NCBI RefSeq assembly: GCF_015706575.1
Contig: NW_024037067.1
Span: 6,895,909-6,959,908, forward strand
Length of the DNA: 64,000 nt
From: Patiria miniata
Taxonomy: Eukaryota; Echinodermata; Asteroidea; Valvatida; Asterinidae
Reading direction: 5' to 3'
Shown: positions 53,931 through 64,000 of the stretch, one piece after another
Layout: the number at the start of each line of letters is the position of its first letter
Position numbering within the stretch: the first letter of the stretch is position 1
Notes under the pieces: generated by a model
The model's input: only the letters and a program-made list of their open reading frames with translations
Told to the model about the DNA's origin: nothing
Databases searched by the model: none
Position numbers and translations under genes: made by a program

Positions 53931-55847
53931 TTTTATTTTTTATGATGAAAAACGTTGACTTTGTAAACGTTTACCATTGCATTCCGTCATGTCTATCTGT
54001 ACGTCACGTGCACGAACGGTATAACAGCGCCAATGCTGGCCGGGTTTGGTCACTCTACTGGGCTGGGATGGCACGCTGCATGGCACTGTGCCATGACCAC
54101 AGTGGTCAGACTGGAAAGAATTTCATATACATGTACTTACACCACTAGTTTTTCCCTGCAATGTCTTTTCAGCCATCAGAAAGCGGTAACATGTCCTAAA
54201 AGTGAAATTTAGCAGGGAAAATATTGAAGTATTGAGTGAGAAACACATAATTTTTCAGACCAGTCTCAAAGGGTTTGTACACAGGGTGTCAAGCGAAGTC
54301 CATCTATGGAAATCTTTGCTTTTTTTCAGACCATTTTCATAGGGTTTGTGCACAGGGTCACTGTCATGGTGATGTCCAGATGTTAAACTATTTCCGGAAG
54401 GGCATGGTCCATATGTCTTGTTTATTTTTTTGAGCATTTTGCCGCTTTAAAGATCAAACAACTTCCACAACTCAAAAAAAAAAAAAAATCTCATAATTCT
54501 AATAAAAGAGACTTTTTCCCATTATTTTTCAGTTCGAGTTGAACTATTTTAGTATTTTTATGCTACAATTTTTACAAACGGAAAAGGCCCCTAGTACTAG
54601 TATTAATGTTGAGCGCGATCGGTTGATCGTGATGCTATCTGTCGATTGCGCTGCCACCAGTTGAACCGCTTCTCAAAATACTAAAAGCCATTGACATGGT
54701 TAGTTAACTGCTTCGATACCTTATGTTTAGCCTGAAATACTCGGTCTCGGTGAATCCCAAATAAACTGGTAACTGCTGTGTGCATATTGCATTATGTTAG
54801 TGACCCACATAAAATATCATGCATTGTGTGTTTCGAAGCAGAGAAAATGAAGAAAAAAAATGACATGGATTTACTTTAAACAAAATTTGCATTTCATATC
54901 AGTTCTCTTTGGTTCCACTGGTTGCACAGGGTACAAGGGTAATGGTAGTAATCCGAACAGGATGTCAGCATGATGATTAATTTGTACATGTAACTCTCAA
55001 ATGTTGGTTTCAGGACGATTCTAGTAACATGGAAGCGAAGCCTGTGATGAAACAAATCCTGTCGAGAAGCAATCATAAAGCGGAAACTACAACTTTAATA
55101 TGCCTCATTTTCTCATGGGAGCAGACCAATACAGCCTCATCAGCTGGTTGAGTCTGTTGCAGTAGCAAGTGCGACAATTCAATGGTAAATGGGAAAACAG
55201 TGACATTATCTTGGAAAGAAGATACCCCTAACCTACTGGAAGCAATTAAACCAAATGTTGAAAGTGCGCTGCTAATGCTATGCTACAATATTTGGCCCTC
55301 ACTAAATGCAGGAGGTCTAGTTTTTGTTCTGTGTAGCCTTCATGTACCTGTACTTTAGACTTCATTGTCACTTTAAGTCTTATCCATGTCAAATTTTCAG
55401 TTCTACATGTAAATTGTAACTGTACGACTCTGGTACGACTTCTGCACACAGAAACTAGAAGAGGTCCTACATTTTATTCTGCAAATATGTGAATACTTAA
55501 TTTTTACTATATACACTGTACATGTAATGTAGTGGCCAAACTCAGATTTCTTCTTTTTGCCTAGTGAGGGCACTGTACCAGAAAGACGGTAACCAAGCGC
55601 TCCATAGCAACATAGCTTTAGCGTTTTAGAGTTTGCAACTTGTGTGTTAAATTCTTCGCCCAAAGCAATAATCCCGCTGAGGTTTATTAAACGGTTGGTA
55701 CAGCAGTTTAATCTTAAACAATTTATATAAATTATTTAGTGATTAGTGTGATATTTAGTACTGTTTTGTAAGCCTAAAAGTTGTATTTTCAACGCATTTG
55801 TTGGTTGCATAGTCACATGTTATTGTTGAACATGTTAAAGGCACATG
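53931..55847. other. Dispersed repeat family and unassigned DNA
   Basis: 54165-54395 holds a repeat unit (CCATCAGAAAGCGGTAACAT, GTCCTAAAAGTGAAATTTAG, CATAGGGTTTGTGCACAGGG, GGTGATGTCCAGATG) that recurs at 57240, 59105/60693, 61330 and 61430. The rest shows no gene. Confidence 0.55.
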
Positions 55848-56247
55848 TATTAGGCCAAAAAAAAATAATAAGTCGGTCTCTGGTCAACGCGCGCGTCGAT
55901 TTTAATCATGCGCGTCGATCTTTTTTTTTTCCAAAATGTTCCGCGGTAGCTCCAACAGCGCCCTTTATTTCCGCACCTCCTCAATTTTTTTTTACCAAAG
56001 AGCACCAAGGAATGGGAAATTGCACCAAGGCAAATGATCGAAAGCACCAAGGCAAATTATGGAGGACACCAATGTACATGAGGACACCAAAAAAGCAAAA
56101 TAGTTCCCACCTTGACTGTACAATCCAAGCTTAAAGAAAAAGAAAAAAAAGAAAAAAAAGAAAAAAAAAAAGCCGCGTGGCCGCGTCAATTCCAGAACTT
56201 TGGTCTGACCAGAGACCGAATAAATATATATTTTTTTGGCCTTATAC
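55848..56247. mobile_element. 400-bp MITE
   Basis: TTAGGCCAAAAAAAAATAAT, AAGTCGGTCTCTGGTCA at the left; TGACCAGAGACCGAATAAAT and TTTTTTTGGCCTTA at the right. Flanking TA suggests a TA target. An A-rich run lies at 56132-56171. Confidence 0.8.
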
Positions 56248-57615
56248 TGCAGGTCGAGATTTATACAGGGTGTACATAAACCCTCCTTGCATTTAGACAT
56301 CAGTATTCTTTAAATGTGGAGTAGCTAGTATAAATGCAATTGTTAGACTGACACTGGATTTAGGTCATAATTGATACACTCTCCATGTACATTGTAGGGG
56401 CCTACATGTACATGTGTAGTTACCGGTACATAAACACTGCTTTGAACATGTGTGTGCATGTGTATAGTACATGTAAGTGATATGTAATGAGCTAATTCTG
56501 TTAGAATAAGGTTACCCAAACACTGGGTAATTTCTTGTTACACATACATTTTATTTTCTATTTTATTGTAGTCAATCTGTGCCTGTGCCTGACATCATGT
56601 ACCACTACAAATCTGGATCTGCAGCACAGCATTGTCGTCTTTAATCTTTAGCAGACTCATGTAAATTTTACATAGAGTTGTGTTAGGGGCCAATCACAAG
56701 TCTGAACTTCACACTCCCCCCCCCATCCCCCACCCAATTCACCAAATGTCCCATCCTCCAGTGCCTCCAGAGCCCCCACCCCCCACCACCCCACCACCCC
56801 ACCTTAGATATCAGGATATTCATGGACCATCAGAACACTAGAAAAACAGTGACCAAGGTTCACATATGCCACATAGTTTGCACAAAAAGTGGTGCACCTT
56901 TATTTCATTTTGTTCAAATGTTTGTGTAATCTCATGAAATGCTGTTACAGGTTGAGCATGGTTAACTATACATACATCAGTGTACATACATATTTTGAAA
57001 AGCACAATTGTATACTTCTCAAAAAATGTTTACAACACTAGTGATATTAATGTAACTGCTAATTTAACATTACAATATGTGGGGATTTTTTTGGATGAGA
57101 TATTAAAGCAGTGGTTTAATAATTAACTTGTGAACTGTGGTTTGTACTTTTGTAAGGCAGTTTCTTAAAGTTACACACAAATAATGCTTGCCCCAGTCTA
57201 GTACAATGCAATAAGTTAATGCTCAAGATGGGAAGGAAACTTAAATCAGAAAGCGACAACATGTCGTACAAAGTCAAATTTAGCAGGGAAAACATTGAAG
57301 AATTTAGTGAGAAAACAGAAATGTTCAGACCACTCTCATAGGATCTCAAGTGACGTCTGTATATGGAATTCTTTCCAAAATGTGGACCGCCGTATAATTA
57401 ACAGTTTACATTCAGTCTCTGAAGTTGGTTTCCAAAACCAAACTTGATGAAATACATTCAATCCTTGTACAGATACATGTTCAGTAGCTCCTATTCTTAA
57501 TGACACATTAAGCTCAGTAAAAAAAAAAATTTGCTTATTACAACAAATTATTTGAACTGTCCTAGGTGCATATGTATTTCACCTAAAATTGCACTTACTA
57601 TTCATTGCAAAGTAT
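56248..57615. other. No gene seen
   Basis: C-rich patch at 56714-56800; a copy of the CAGAAAGCG repeat unit at 57247-57340. Confidence 0.5.
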
Positions 57616-58035
57616 AAATAATAATAATAATAACTGTATTTATATAGCACCTTTTTCCAGAGGATACAAAGTGCTGGGGGAGAATGCAACCAAAGACAGG
57701 TAAATGAAGTATATGAGCATATGAGACCCATTATGTAGCACCATTTTGCTAGGTGCTGCGGGGCATAATTGCTGCCACTGCCAGAATCACCGGGGCAAAC
57801 CCCTTCTCTTAGCGAAAAGTGTAACTGGGTTCTTTAACGTGCATTACACAACACACGGGACCTACGGCTTTACGTCCAATCCGAAGGACGAAGCAATAAT
57901 GGTAAAGTGCCTTGCTCAAGAGCACGAGCACCATGTTCCCGCAGTCAGGATTCGAACCCATGTACCACGGCCCACGAGTCGAACACCGTAACCATTGAAC
58001 CACACCGTAACCATTGGACCACAGTGCCCCACAAG
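57616..58035 (-). mobile_element. tRNA-derived SINE with Deu-like body, complete
   Basis: On the minus strand: head GGTTACGGTGTTCGACTCG, B box GGTTCGAATCC (plus strand near 57949), AAGGCACTTTACCATTATTG, GCTTCGTCCTTCGGATTGGA, AAGAACCCAGTTACAC, AGAAGGGGTTTGCCC, then AAAGGTGCTATATAAATACA and (ATT)n. The segment ACCGTAACCATTGAACCAC is doubled at the head (58007 onward). Confidence 0.88.
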
Positions 58036-58800
58036 TATAGATTTTTAAAGATGACTGAAAAGTCTGCAATTGGTTGACAAAAATTGTTAATGTCTAAAAT
58101 ATAATTTTAACAACATATACATGTACTTTTACTCTTGGAAATAGAGCAATCTCATTTATGGCAAGACCAATTTAACTAGTTTTGCCAAATAACATTTGTG
58201 CAAGGTGTCTTGATAAAAATTGCAACCTTAACTTTTTATCCCCAAACCCCGGGCTATATGGTAAAACATTGACCTTTATGAAATTGGAGGATTTTGTCCT
58301 CAATGGTATTCAAAAATGCCTCATTGAATGAAACATGTACAATGAGCATATCACTGTGGGCATTGGTGAAATTCGAAGGTCACAACAAGGCACACCTACA
58401 ACTGCCATCTGCATCTGCACTTGTTTGGCTAGAATCACTTCCTTTTAGTGTCACCTCTCTCAACATTGACAGACTCTTCACCTCAACAGGTCCTCAGACA
58501 GAATTCTCACTGACAACCTGGACAGGGGTTGCAGCAAGTTCCAAACTCATTGAATCCTCTGCATAGATGCTCATCAGTGGTTGCGAGTGAAATTTCTCTC
58601 ATACATGTATTTGTGGATTTTCGGGGGTCTTTTAAATAAAAATCTCTATAACTTTAACAGTGCATTTGCCATTTTACAAGGTATTCAGGGAGCTGCAGCT
58701 ACTAGTAGCCAGCTGCTGTCTACATACTTGTATGTAAGATCTGGTAGTTCAGCCAGAATTTCAGTCCATTCTTGGCATGGGCTGTGGAGCACAGCACTTA
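58036..58800. other. No confirmed gene; one open stretch
   Basis: Plus-strand 58294-58566 is open for 90 codons and reads like protein (SMVFKNASLNETCTMSIS), but it lacks a proper start, clear splice sites and a recognisable family. Confidence 0.4.
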
Positions 58801-58903
58801 TCAGACAAGACTAAATTTGCTTTCTTTCAGTTGAGTTTCTGTTGCTTTTCCATCTGGATCGTTGATGTAGCCGACTTGACCACCGTCCATAATATCATGC
58901 ACT
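58801..58903 (-). CDS. Possible last exon of an unknown gene
   Basis: An acceptor TTTGTCCCAACAG is followed, in the only open phase, by VHDIMDGGQVGYINDPDGK, then 14 residues ending KFSLV and TGA. The evenly soluble composition looks like real protein. The C-terminal S-L-V would suit a class I PDZ ligand. I do not recognise the family. The upstream side is filled by a mobile element (59159-60692), so a preceding exon would lie beyond it. No partner exon in the required phase was found. Confidence 0.35.
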
Positions 58904-59158
58904 CTGTTGGGACAAATGACAAAATAAGTGAATCGGTTTAGCATGAAAAGTTGCCAAAATCTCATCACAACTATTTAAGTCCAGGCCTACAGAGATGTTA
59001 ATCAAGTTGTAATCAGGGGACTGATGGTGGCAGTGTAGAGTAAAATACAATGCAATCATCTACCATAAAGCTATCTGGAAATACATGTACATTGTATTTT
59101 CATACCTGGACATCACCAATTCACCATGACAGTGACCATGGTGACCCTGTGCACAAAC

Positions 59159-60692
59159 ATGGGCGTCGCAAGGATTTTTTCTAAGGCCCCAAACATTTTA
59201 TTGCCATTTTGAAGGTTGATATTGATAATTAATGACCAAATTTCAAAAATTTCAAGCACTTTTAATTATTTGTCACGAACATAAACCATTTTCCACACTT
59301 CAAACTTGCCATGATTTGACACAAGCATACCTGTGTTAAACGTGCGAAAATCGCGACGATCTCAAAACTTGAATTCTCAAACTACATGAAGTACGATTAT
59401 TTTCACACAAATGCATCGGGGTGAACTGGTGCGCCTGGCCGACGGACGGACGGCATAGTTCTCCCCACGTACAATCGTGCGTACTGTGTACATTTGTATC
59501 GGCCCGATACGCTGGAATTGCAACCCGATACACCAACAAAAATGCCGATCACATTTTTAGCCCCCAATACGCACAATATAATTATTATACACGCCATTAA
59601 AATGCACAATATAATCGTCACATACGCCATTATTTCATCTTGACGTGCAAAATCTTGACAAAAATCCTGTTTTTCTGATGCATGTGTGATAAAAATGCAC
59701 ACGATGACAGGTTCCTGGTACCAGCCAGCATGCAGCGCATACAGCATGGTACACTGGTTCCCTTTGCGTGCTAACTGAATCAATGCTATGGTGAAGGACC
59801 GGAACCAGTGACTTCTGCCTATAAAACCACACTGTGCCATGATGCATGATGATCATGCAATTGGCCGAAGTTGGATCGTAAAAATACCAAACAAACATTG
59901 ATGGAGAAAGAGAATTTCTGCGAATTAATTCACAGAACGTGATCTTTATTTTCTGTGTATGTGTTTTCCATTAAAATGACGAGATTGCAAAGCTCGAACT
60001 TGTGGCGAAACATCGTACCGTGTTTCTGCAGTAGTGCAAGGTTTTCCATTAAAATGACGAGATTGCAAAGCTCGAACTTGTGGCGAAACATCGTACCGTG
60101 TTTCTGCAGTAGTGCAAGATTTTCAGCCACGTGGGATGGGCCATACACAGTGCAGTAAATGCACTCTGATACTGCGCCATGTGCACGGTGCGATGTTCGG
60201 CCGGCCAGACTGAATAAAGACTGATTCCTTGCTCTATACCATATATTATGATGATCCATTAATCAGCACCCCCAAAAAATTGGCGAAATAATTTTTCCGA
60301 CCTACCGATGCTATTTTGTAAGGCATGTAATCGGAAGCAAAAGTGATTTCTTTCTTCACCTTGATTTCTTAATTTGAAACTTACTTGTAAATGTAATCCA
60401 TACTGTTCTAGTTCAGGAAGCTTTAACACAGGTTAAAAATGTTGATTTTTTTTTAAGTTAACAATTCTGATTTTTTTCTTTCATTACAAAAATATTAGGG
60501 GCCTACAAAATCTCCTCTGAATTTTAAGGAAATTTCTTAAGTTAAAGACCCACCAGATTTGCTCTAAAATGTACTAGTGAGCTTCTAAAGTTCACAATTT
60601 TTAACCCCACACCATGGCTTCGCAGGTTGTTGAATCACAGCAAAACTTCCCCTACAGGTTTGAAAACAATTCCTGGGGGGAGCGACGCCCAT
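59159..60692. mobile_element. 1.5-kb TIR transposon with a 10-bp target duplication
   Basis: The ends ATGGGCGTCGC and GCGACGCCCAT are exact inverses and GTGCACAAAC flanks both sides (59149-59158, 60693-60702). It splits a copy of the CATAGGGTTTGTGCACAGGG repeat, whose intact form is at 54335-54390, so the pre-insertion sequence is known. A 9-11-bp duplication suggests a Mutator-like transposase, but none is encoded. Parts (59830-60190, 60290-60345) are related to 44050-44905 inside the hAT-like element. Confidence 0.88.
59963..60118. repeat. Exact 78-bp tandem duplication
   Basis: Two units (59963-60040 and 60041-60118) without a difference, starting GTTTTCCATTAAAATGACGA. The length is a multiple of 3, so open frames pass through both and appear as a repeated peptide. 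Very recent, or an assembly effect. Confidence 0.95.
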
Positions 60693-60702
60693 GTGCACAA
60701 AC

Positions 60703-61489
60703 CCTATGAAAATAGTCTGAAACAAAATTCAAAGTGTTTTCCCGGTAAATGCTTCAATATGTTCCCCAGCTGATGGCTGTTAGGTCACTGCAGGGTTCAG
60801 ACCAGTAAATCGGTCTGAAATTGCCTACGCTGGCCAAATCACAATTTGCATGCCCTCAAATTCTTTGGTACTTTAGCGTATTGTGTGCCATGAATTAACT
60901 TGAGAGTTTGTACAACATATGGGTGGAAGCCATGCAGAGGATTGCGAGCTCGTGTTTCCGTGAAATGTGGATGATTAGGCCCAAAAATGGCTTTATTTTG
61001 CACTGGAGCATTGGCGTCCATTTTCAAAATGGCAATGGGTTTCAGGACTGCTTTTAGGGGTGATCATCTTTCGATGGAATTTTCTCCCAAAAGTCATTGG
61101 TTACCCCCCATAAAATTGAACAGAAAATGAAAGATGATAAAATAAGCTTTAATTTGATGTACGTTTTGAACACCTCAGAGTTGTGAGTATTTTTCCTGAA
61201 TTTCTGAAGTGGGGGCATTTATCATTGGGGTCTATGGAAACTTATTTACTGGTCTGCAACCTGCAGGGAACAATTAGTGATGGGAAGAATTCCCATATCT
61301 GGCCATCCCTGGCCATGTGTACAAAACCGTATGAGATTGGTCTGAACATTTTTAAGTGTTTTCTCAGTAAATACTTTAAAAAAATTCCCCCAGCTAAATT
61401 TTACTTTTTAGGACATATTATCACTTTCTGATGGATGATAGGTCACTGAAAGGACAAAATAGTGATGGCCAGATATAAGAATCTTTCCC
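60703..61489. other. Copies of the GTGCACAGGG / CAGAAAG repeat family
   Basis: 60703-60830, 61225-61345 and 61350-61470 contain CCCTATGAAAATAGTCTGA, GGTCTGAACATTTTTAAGTG, CAGTAAATACTTTAA and TTAGGACATATTATCACTTT, in inverse to the family at 54165. Confidence 0.6.
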
Positions 61490-61685
61490 AAACTGTAGCC
61501 AGGCTTACCTTTTGCAAAGACTTCCTTTTGGCTTCGGAGGTCGTCGACGAAAAACCACTACATTTTACCCTCCGTTTGTTTCTACGTGTTCATTGCGTAC
61601 AGCGATGCAAGGTGTCCGCCATCTTGGATGCCGCGGTTAACATCGTTAACATCGGGCGTGTACTGCTGCTCGACACCCTTGGGAC
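61490..61685 (-). repeat. Dispersed block with ATGGCGGACACC, copy 2
   Basis: Inverted copy of 53703-53930, with the same internal order, the same short ATG-stop frames and a GTAAGC donor-like end. Confidence 0.75.
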
Positions 61686-61853
61686 GTTGTTCGTTTATTT
61701 CTGAGTTGTTCGTTTATTTTGGAGTTGTTCGTTTATTTCTGAGTTCGTATATATTTCTGAGTTCGTATACATTTCTATATTTCTGAGTTTGTATATATTT
61801 CTGAGTTCTGAGTTGATCGTTTAATTCTGAGTTGTTCTTTTATTTCTGGAGTG
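61686..61853 (+). repeat. ~19-bp tandem repeats GTTCGTTTATTTCTGAGTT
   Basis: About eight units, some shortened; the array continues at 62571-62690 after the SINE. It is the inverse of 53586. Confidence 0.9.
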
Positions 61854-62100
61854 TCATGGCCTAGCGGTTAAGAGCACCGGACTCATGCTCTGGTGTTTCA
61901 GAGGCAACAGTGGCGTGGGTTCGAGGCCGGGCCCGGACACTTGTGCCCTTGAGCAAGGCACTTAACCATTATTGCTTCGTCCTTCGGATGGGACGTTTAG
62001 CCGGAGGTCCCATGTGTTGTATAAGGCCTAACGCACGTAAAAGAACCCAGTAACACTTATCGCTAAGAGAAGGGGTTTGCCCCGGTGTTTCTGGCCTCCT
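61854..62100 (+). mobile_element. tRNA(Ser/Leu-type)-derived SINE, 3'-truncated
   Basis: A box TGGCCTAGCGGTTA (61857) and B box GGTTCGAGGCC (61918), with a long variable-arm-like spacer. Then TTGAGCAAGGCACTTAACCA, CGTCCTTCGGATGGGACG, AGAACCCAGTAACAC and AGAAGGGGTTTGCCC. It stops at the CCGGTGTTTCTGG block without an ATT tail and lies within the 19-bp repeat array. Confidence 0.87.
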
Positions 62101-62570
62101 AGTTATACATGTACTTCCTTGTGGAAGTCCTTAGGACCATGTCCTACTCAGCATAAATTACCAAGGAATAATCTGATTGGCTGATCGGCTCAAGCACGCA
62201 ATAACCACACCACATGCACAGCCATGACAGTGCAGCACTGGACGATTTTTCTGAAGTAGAGCCACCGAAATCGTCATTATTTTTCATATTTTAGTAACTT
62301 TTGTTCTGTTTGAAGTCGATCATTAGCATCGTGAATGACTGAGTGCATGTTATGAGGTATGTTTAATGGAATCTGGGATGGAATAGAGTTAGAGGGAAAA
62401 AGGACCATTTTGTGGAGGCAAAAAAGGACCATTTCGTGGAGGCCGTTTTTTAAGGATTTCTTGCGATCCCACTTTTACAACGTACATCTGTCTCCAGCGT
62501 TACATGTGAATTCCTGATGAGCTTGTTAAGCTGGAGTTACTCAAGCTACCAAGTACCAAGTTAGTTTATT
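62101..62570. other. No gene seen
   Basis: A short tandem AAAAGGACCATTT-GTGGAGG doublet at about 62397-62440. Otherwise no feature. Confidence 0.5.
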
Positions 62571-62690
62571 TTTGAGTTGTTCGTTTAATTCTGAGTTGTT
62601 CGTTTATTTCTGAGTTATATTTGTTTATTTCTGGGTTGTTCGTTTATTTCTGAGTTGTTCGTTTATTTCTGTGTATTTTCGTTTAATTTT
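62571..62690 (+). repeat. ~19-bp tandem repeats, second block
   Basis: Continuation of the array at 61686 (GAGTTGTTCGTTTATTTCT). Confidence 0.88.
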
Positions 62691-62759
62691 GTGGTTTTGT
62701 TTTATATTTGTTTTTGTCTTGTTTGCCCTATTAGTCAGTGTTGGAGCAAAGGCTTAAAC

Positions 62760-62882
62760 CTTCAAGGCCAAGGCCAAGGCCAAGGCCAAGGCTTTGACCC
62801 TCAAGGCCAAGGCCAAGGCTTAGACCTTCCAGCCTCGAGGCCAAGGCTTAACCCTCAAGGCTAAGGCCAAGGCCAAGGCCCT
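62760..62882 (+). repeat. (AAGGCC)n hexamer repeat with interruptions
   Basis: AAGGCC repeated in four blocks separated by CTTTGACCCTC, CTTAGACCTTCC and CTTAACCCTC. The Gly-Gln-rich open frame here is a by-product. Confidence 0.92.
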
Positions 62883-63299
62883 GTTTTATAAAATGACCAC
62901 TGATATAGAACTAATTATAGTCACATGACTCATCATCACGAATCGCCCATTAAGAAGAACAACATGTCTTAAATTGCAATCAACATGCTCGCATACACCG
63001 TTTTATGACTGCATTAGATCTATTAAAGTATAAGTGCAGGTCTTCAATGTGGTTTAACTAAAACAAAATAAAGATTTACTTCTATATTGACGCACAATTC
63101 TCCCGAGTGTAACAAAAGGGGGATCCAAGAAACTGATTTGGGAAATGTTTATTTACTGGGCCAACATGGTCAGAAATATCAGCATTATCTAAAACAGATA
63201 CATGCAAATCTTTAGCACTTATCAGGGAGACATACAACCAATCAGATCTGGGTCATTCCACCGGGTTGGGAAGCAGTGCATGTTACATCCATATATTTG

Positions 63300-64000
63300 G
63301 TTATATTATAAAAAGTATCAATGCATTCTAAACAATTGCTTAACATAATATTTGTCTTAGGGTGTTTTAATATTTGAGAAAGTTTGAAATCATTTGAAAG
63401 TACATTAATTCGGATGTAACATTGACACTTTTTCAATGTTACATCCAAAAATTCTTTTTTTGCCATATTTTACACGTGTATGTAAAATGTTACCCAAACT
63501 GACATTGCATATTTACAACTGGACACCTAAGCACCAAGAAAAACTTTTGTTTTGGTATAGTCAGGGTTCAAATATGGCAGAAACAATACCTCAAGTGTGG
63601 ATGTAACGGTGTAAAAATCACTCAATGGAAGTGTGACATTTGGGGTTTACACCGTGTAAATGTTACATCCACACAAACAAGCTATCATTTCTGCTCCATT
63701 TGATGTCTGACTACCATAACAAAAGCTTCTCTTATTGTGTTGCATCTATAGTAAGAAGTACGCGAAGTAAATTTGGGTAATATTTCGAAGAAATTTAAAA
63801 AAAAGAAAGATAACAAATGTCATATTTGGACGTAACACTGACACGGTGTCAATGTTACATCCAAAATTACATTTTTTGCTCATATTTTTGGCAAAATACA
63901 TTGAAATGATTTCAAACTTTCTGCAGTAGTGAAACACCCAACAACAAATATAATGTAGAGCAACTGCTAGCAAGGCATTCATGCTTTTCTTAATATGGTC
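63300..64000. mobile_element. Inverted-repeat element with TGTTACATCCA hairpins, cut by the window end
   Basis: 63315-63480 is mirrored by 63840-64000 (AGAAAGTTTGAAATCATTT against AAATGATTTCAAACTTTCT). Three internal hairpins lie at 63412-63446, 63598-63672 and 63827-63862, each with GGATGTAAC or GGACGTAAC paired to GTTACATCC. The right border lies outside the window. Confidence 0.8.

Noticed and set aside
58294-58566. 90-codon open stretch with protein-like composition
   Set aside because: No proper start, no confident splice sites and no family; kept only as a note.
59930-60259. Peptide with an internal 26-residue duplication
   Set aside because: Produced by the exact 78-bp DNA duplication inside a mobile element.
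60359-60425. Possible minus-strand micro-exon LPELEQYGLHLQ before a GTAAGT donor, upstream of the exon at 58903
   Set aside because: It lies inside the transposon 59159-60692 and its phase does not fit the exon at 58903.
62655-62864. Gly-Gln repeat protein
   Set aside because: Translation of the AAGGCC hexamer repeat.

Overview
This window looks like non-coding-rich nuclear DNA of a marine invertebrate animal, most likely a deuterostome (echinoderm, hemichordate or amphioxus type). The evidence is spliced exons with GT/AG borders, long introns, AT-rich sequence, very frequent TACATGTA words, tRNA-headed SINEs whose middle part resembles the Deu domain, a LINE with a 2A-like peptide, a DIRS element, and Helentron-like elements carrying satellite arrays. 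The phylum call is inference; no gene fixes it.

Host genes. (1) The last two exons of a plus-strand GH31 alpha-glucosidase-like gene lie at 7337-7539 and 10478-10555. The rest of the gene was not found upstream in the window. (2) A minus-strand NudE/NDEL1 (NDE1-like) gene runs from 49636 down to 20655. Eight exons are in phase with each other and cover everything except about 30 N-terminal residues. It is the best supported gene here. (3) A possible last exon of an unknown minus-strand gene lies at 58801-58903.

Everything else is a dense mosaic of mobile DNA. 1-7300: a decayed LINE of the CR1/L2 group (2040-5757). 7900-10300: a MITE and a foldback element whose arms hold 20-bp tandem repeats, both inside the last GH31 intron. 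10556-20654 (between genes): a SINE, two abutting MITEs, a palindromic element and a Helentron-like element with a satellite core. 20655-49636 (NudE introns): a second SINE type, a broken DIRS element inserted in a tandem pair of palindromic repeats, TIR elements, a second Helentron-like element with seven satellite units, several SINEs, further ~145-152-bp arrays, a second foldback element (21-bp repeats in its arms) split by a 2.1-kb hAT-like element with a giant palindrome, a CRE-rich array, an RTE-like LINE and a TTAA MITE. 49637-64000: nested inverted-repeat elements, an inverted pair of repeats carrying an ATGGCGGAC block, a SINE, a 1.5-kb element with a clean 10-bp target duplication, and a hairpin-rich element that runs off the right end.

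The recurring theme is inverted-repeat DNA: at least a dozen elements with long arms, two of them true foldbacks, plus satellite-bearing elements whose units repeatedly contain nuclear-receptor DR1-like or CRE-like words. I found no new enzymatic system. The most unusual material is structural: foldbacks with arm satellites, covarying palindromes between two TTAA MITE copies, DR1/CRE satellite cores, and a histone-type 3' processing signal inside a dispersed repeat.
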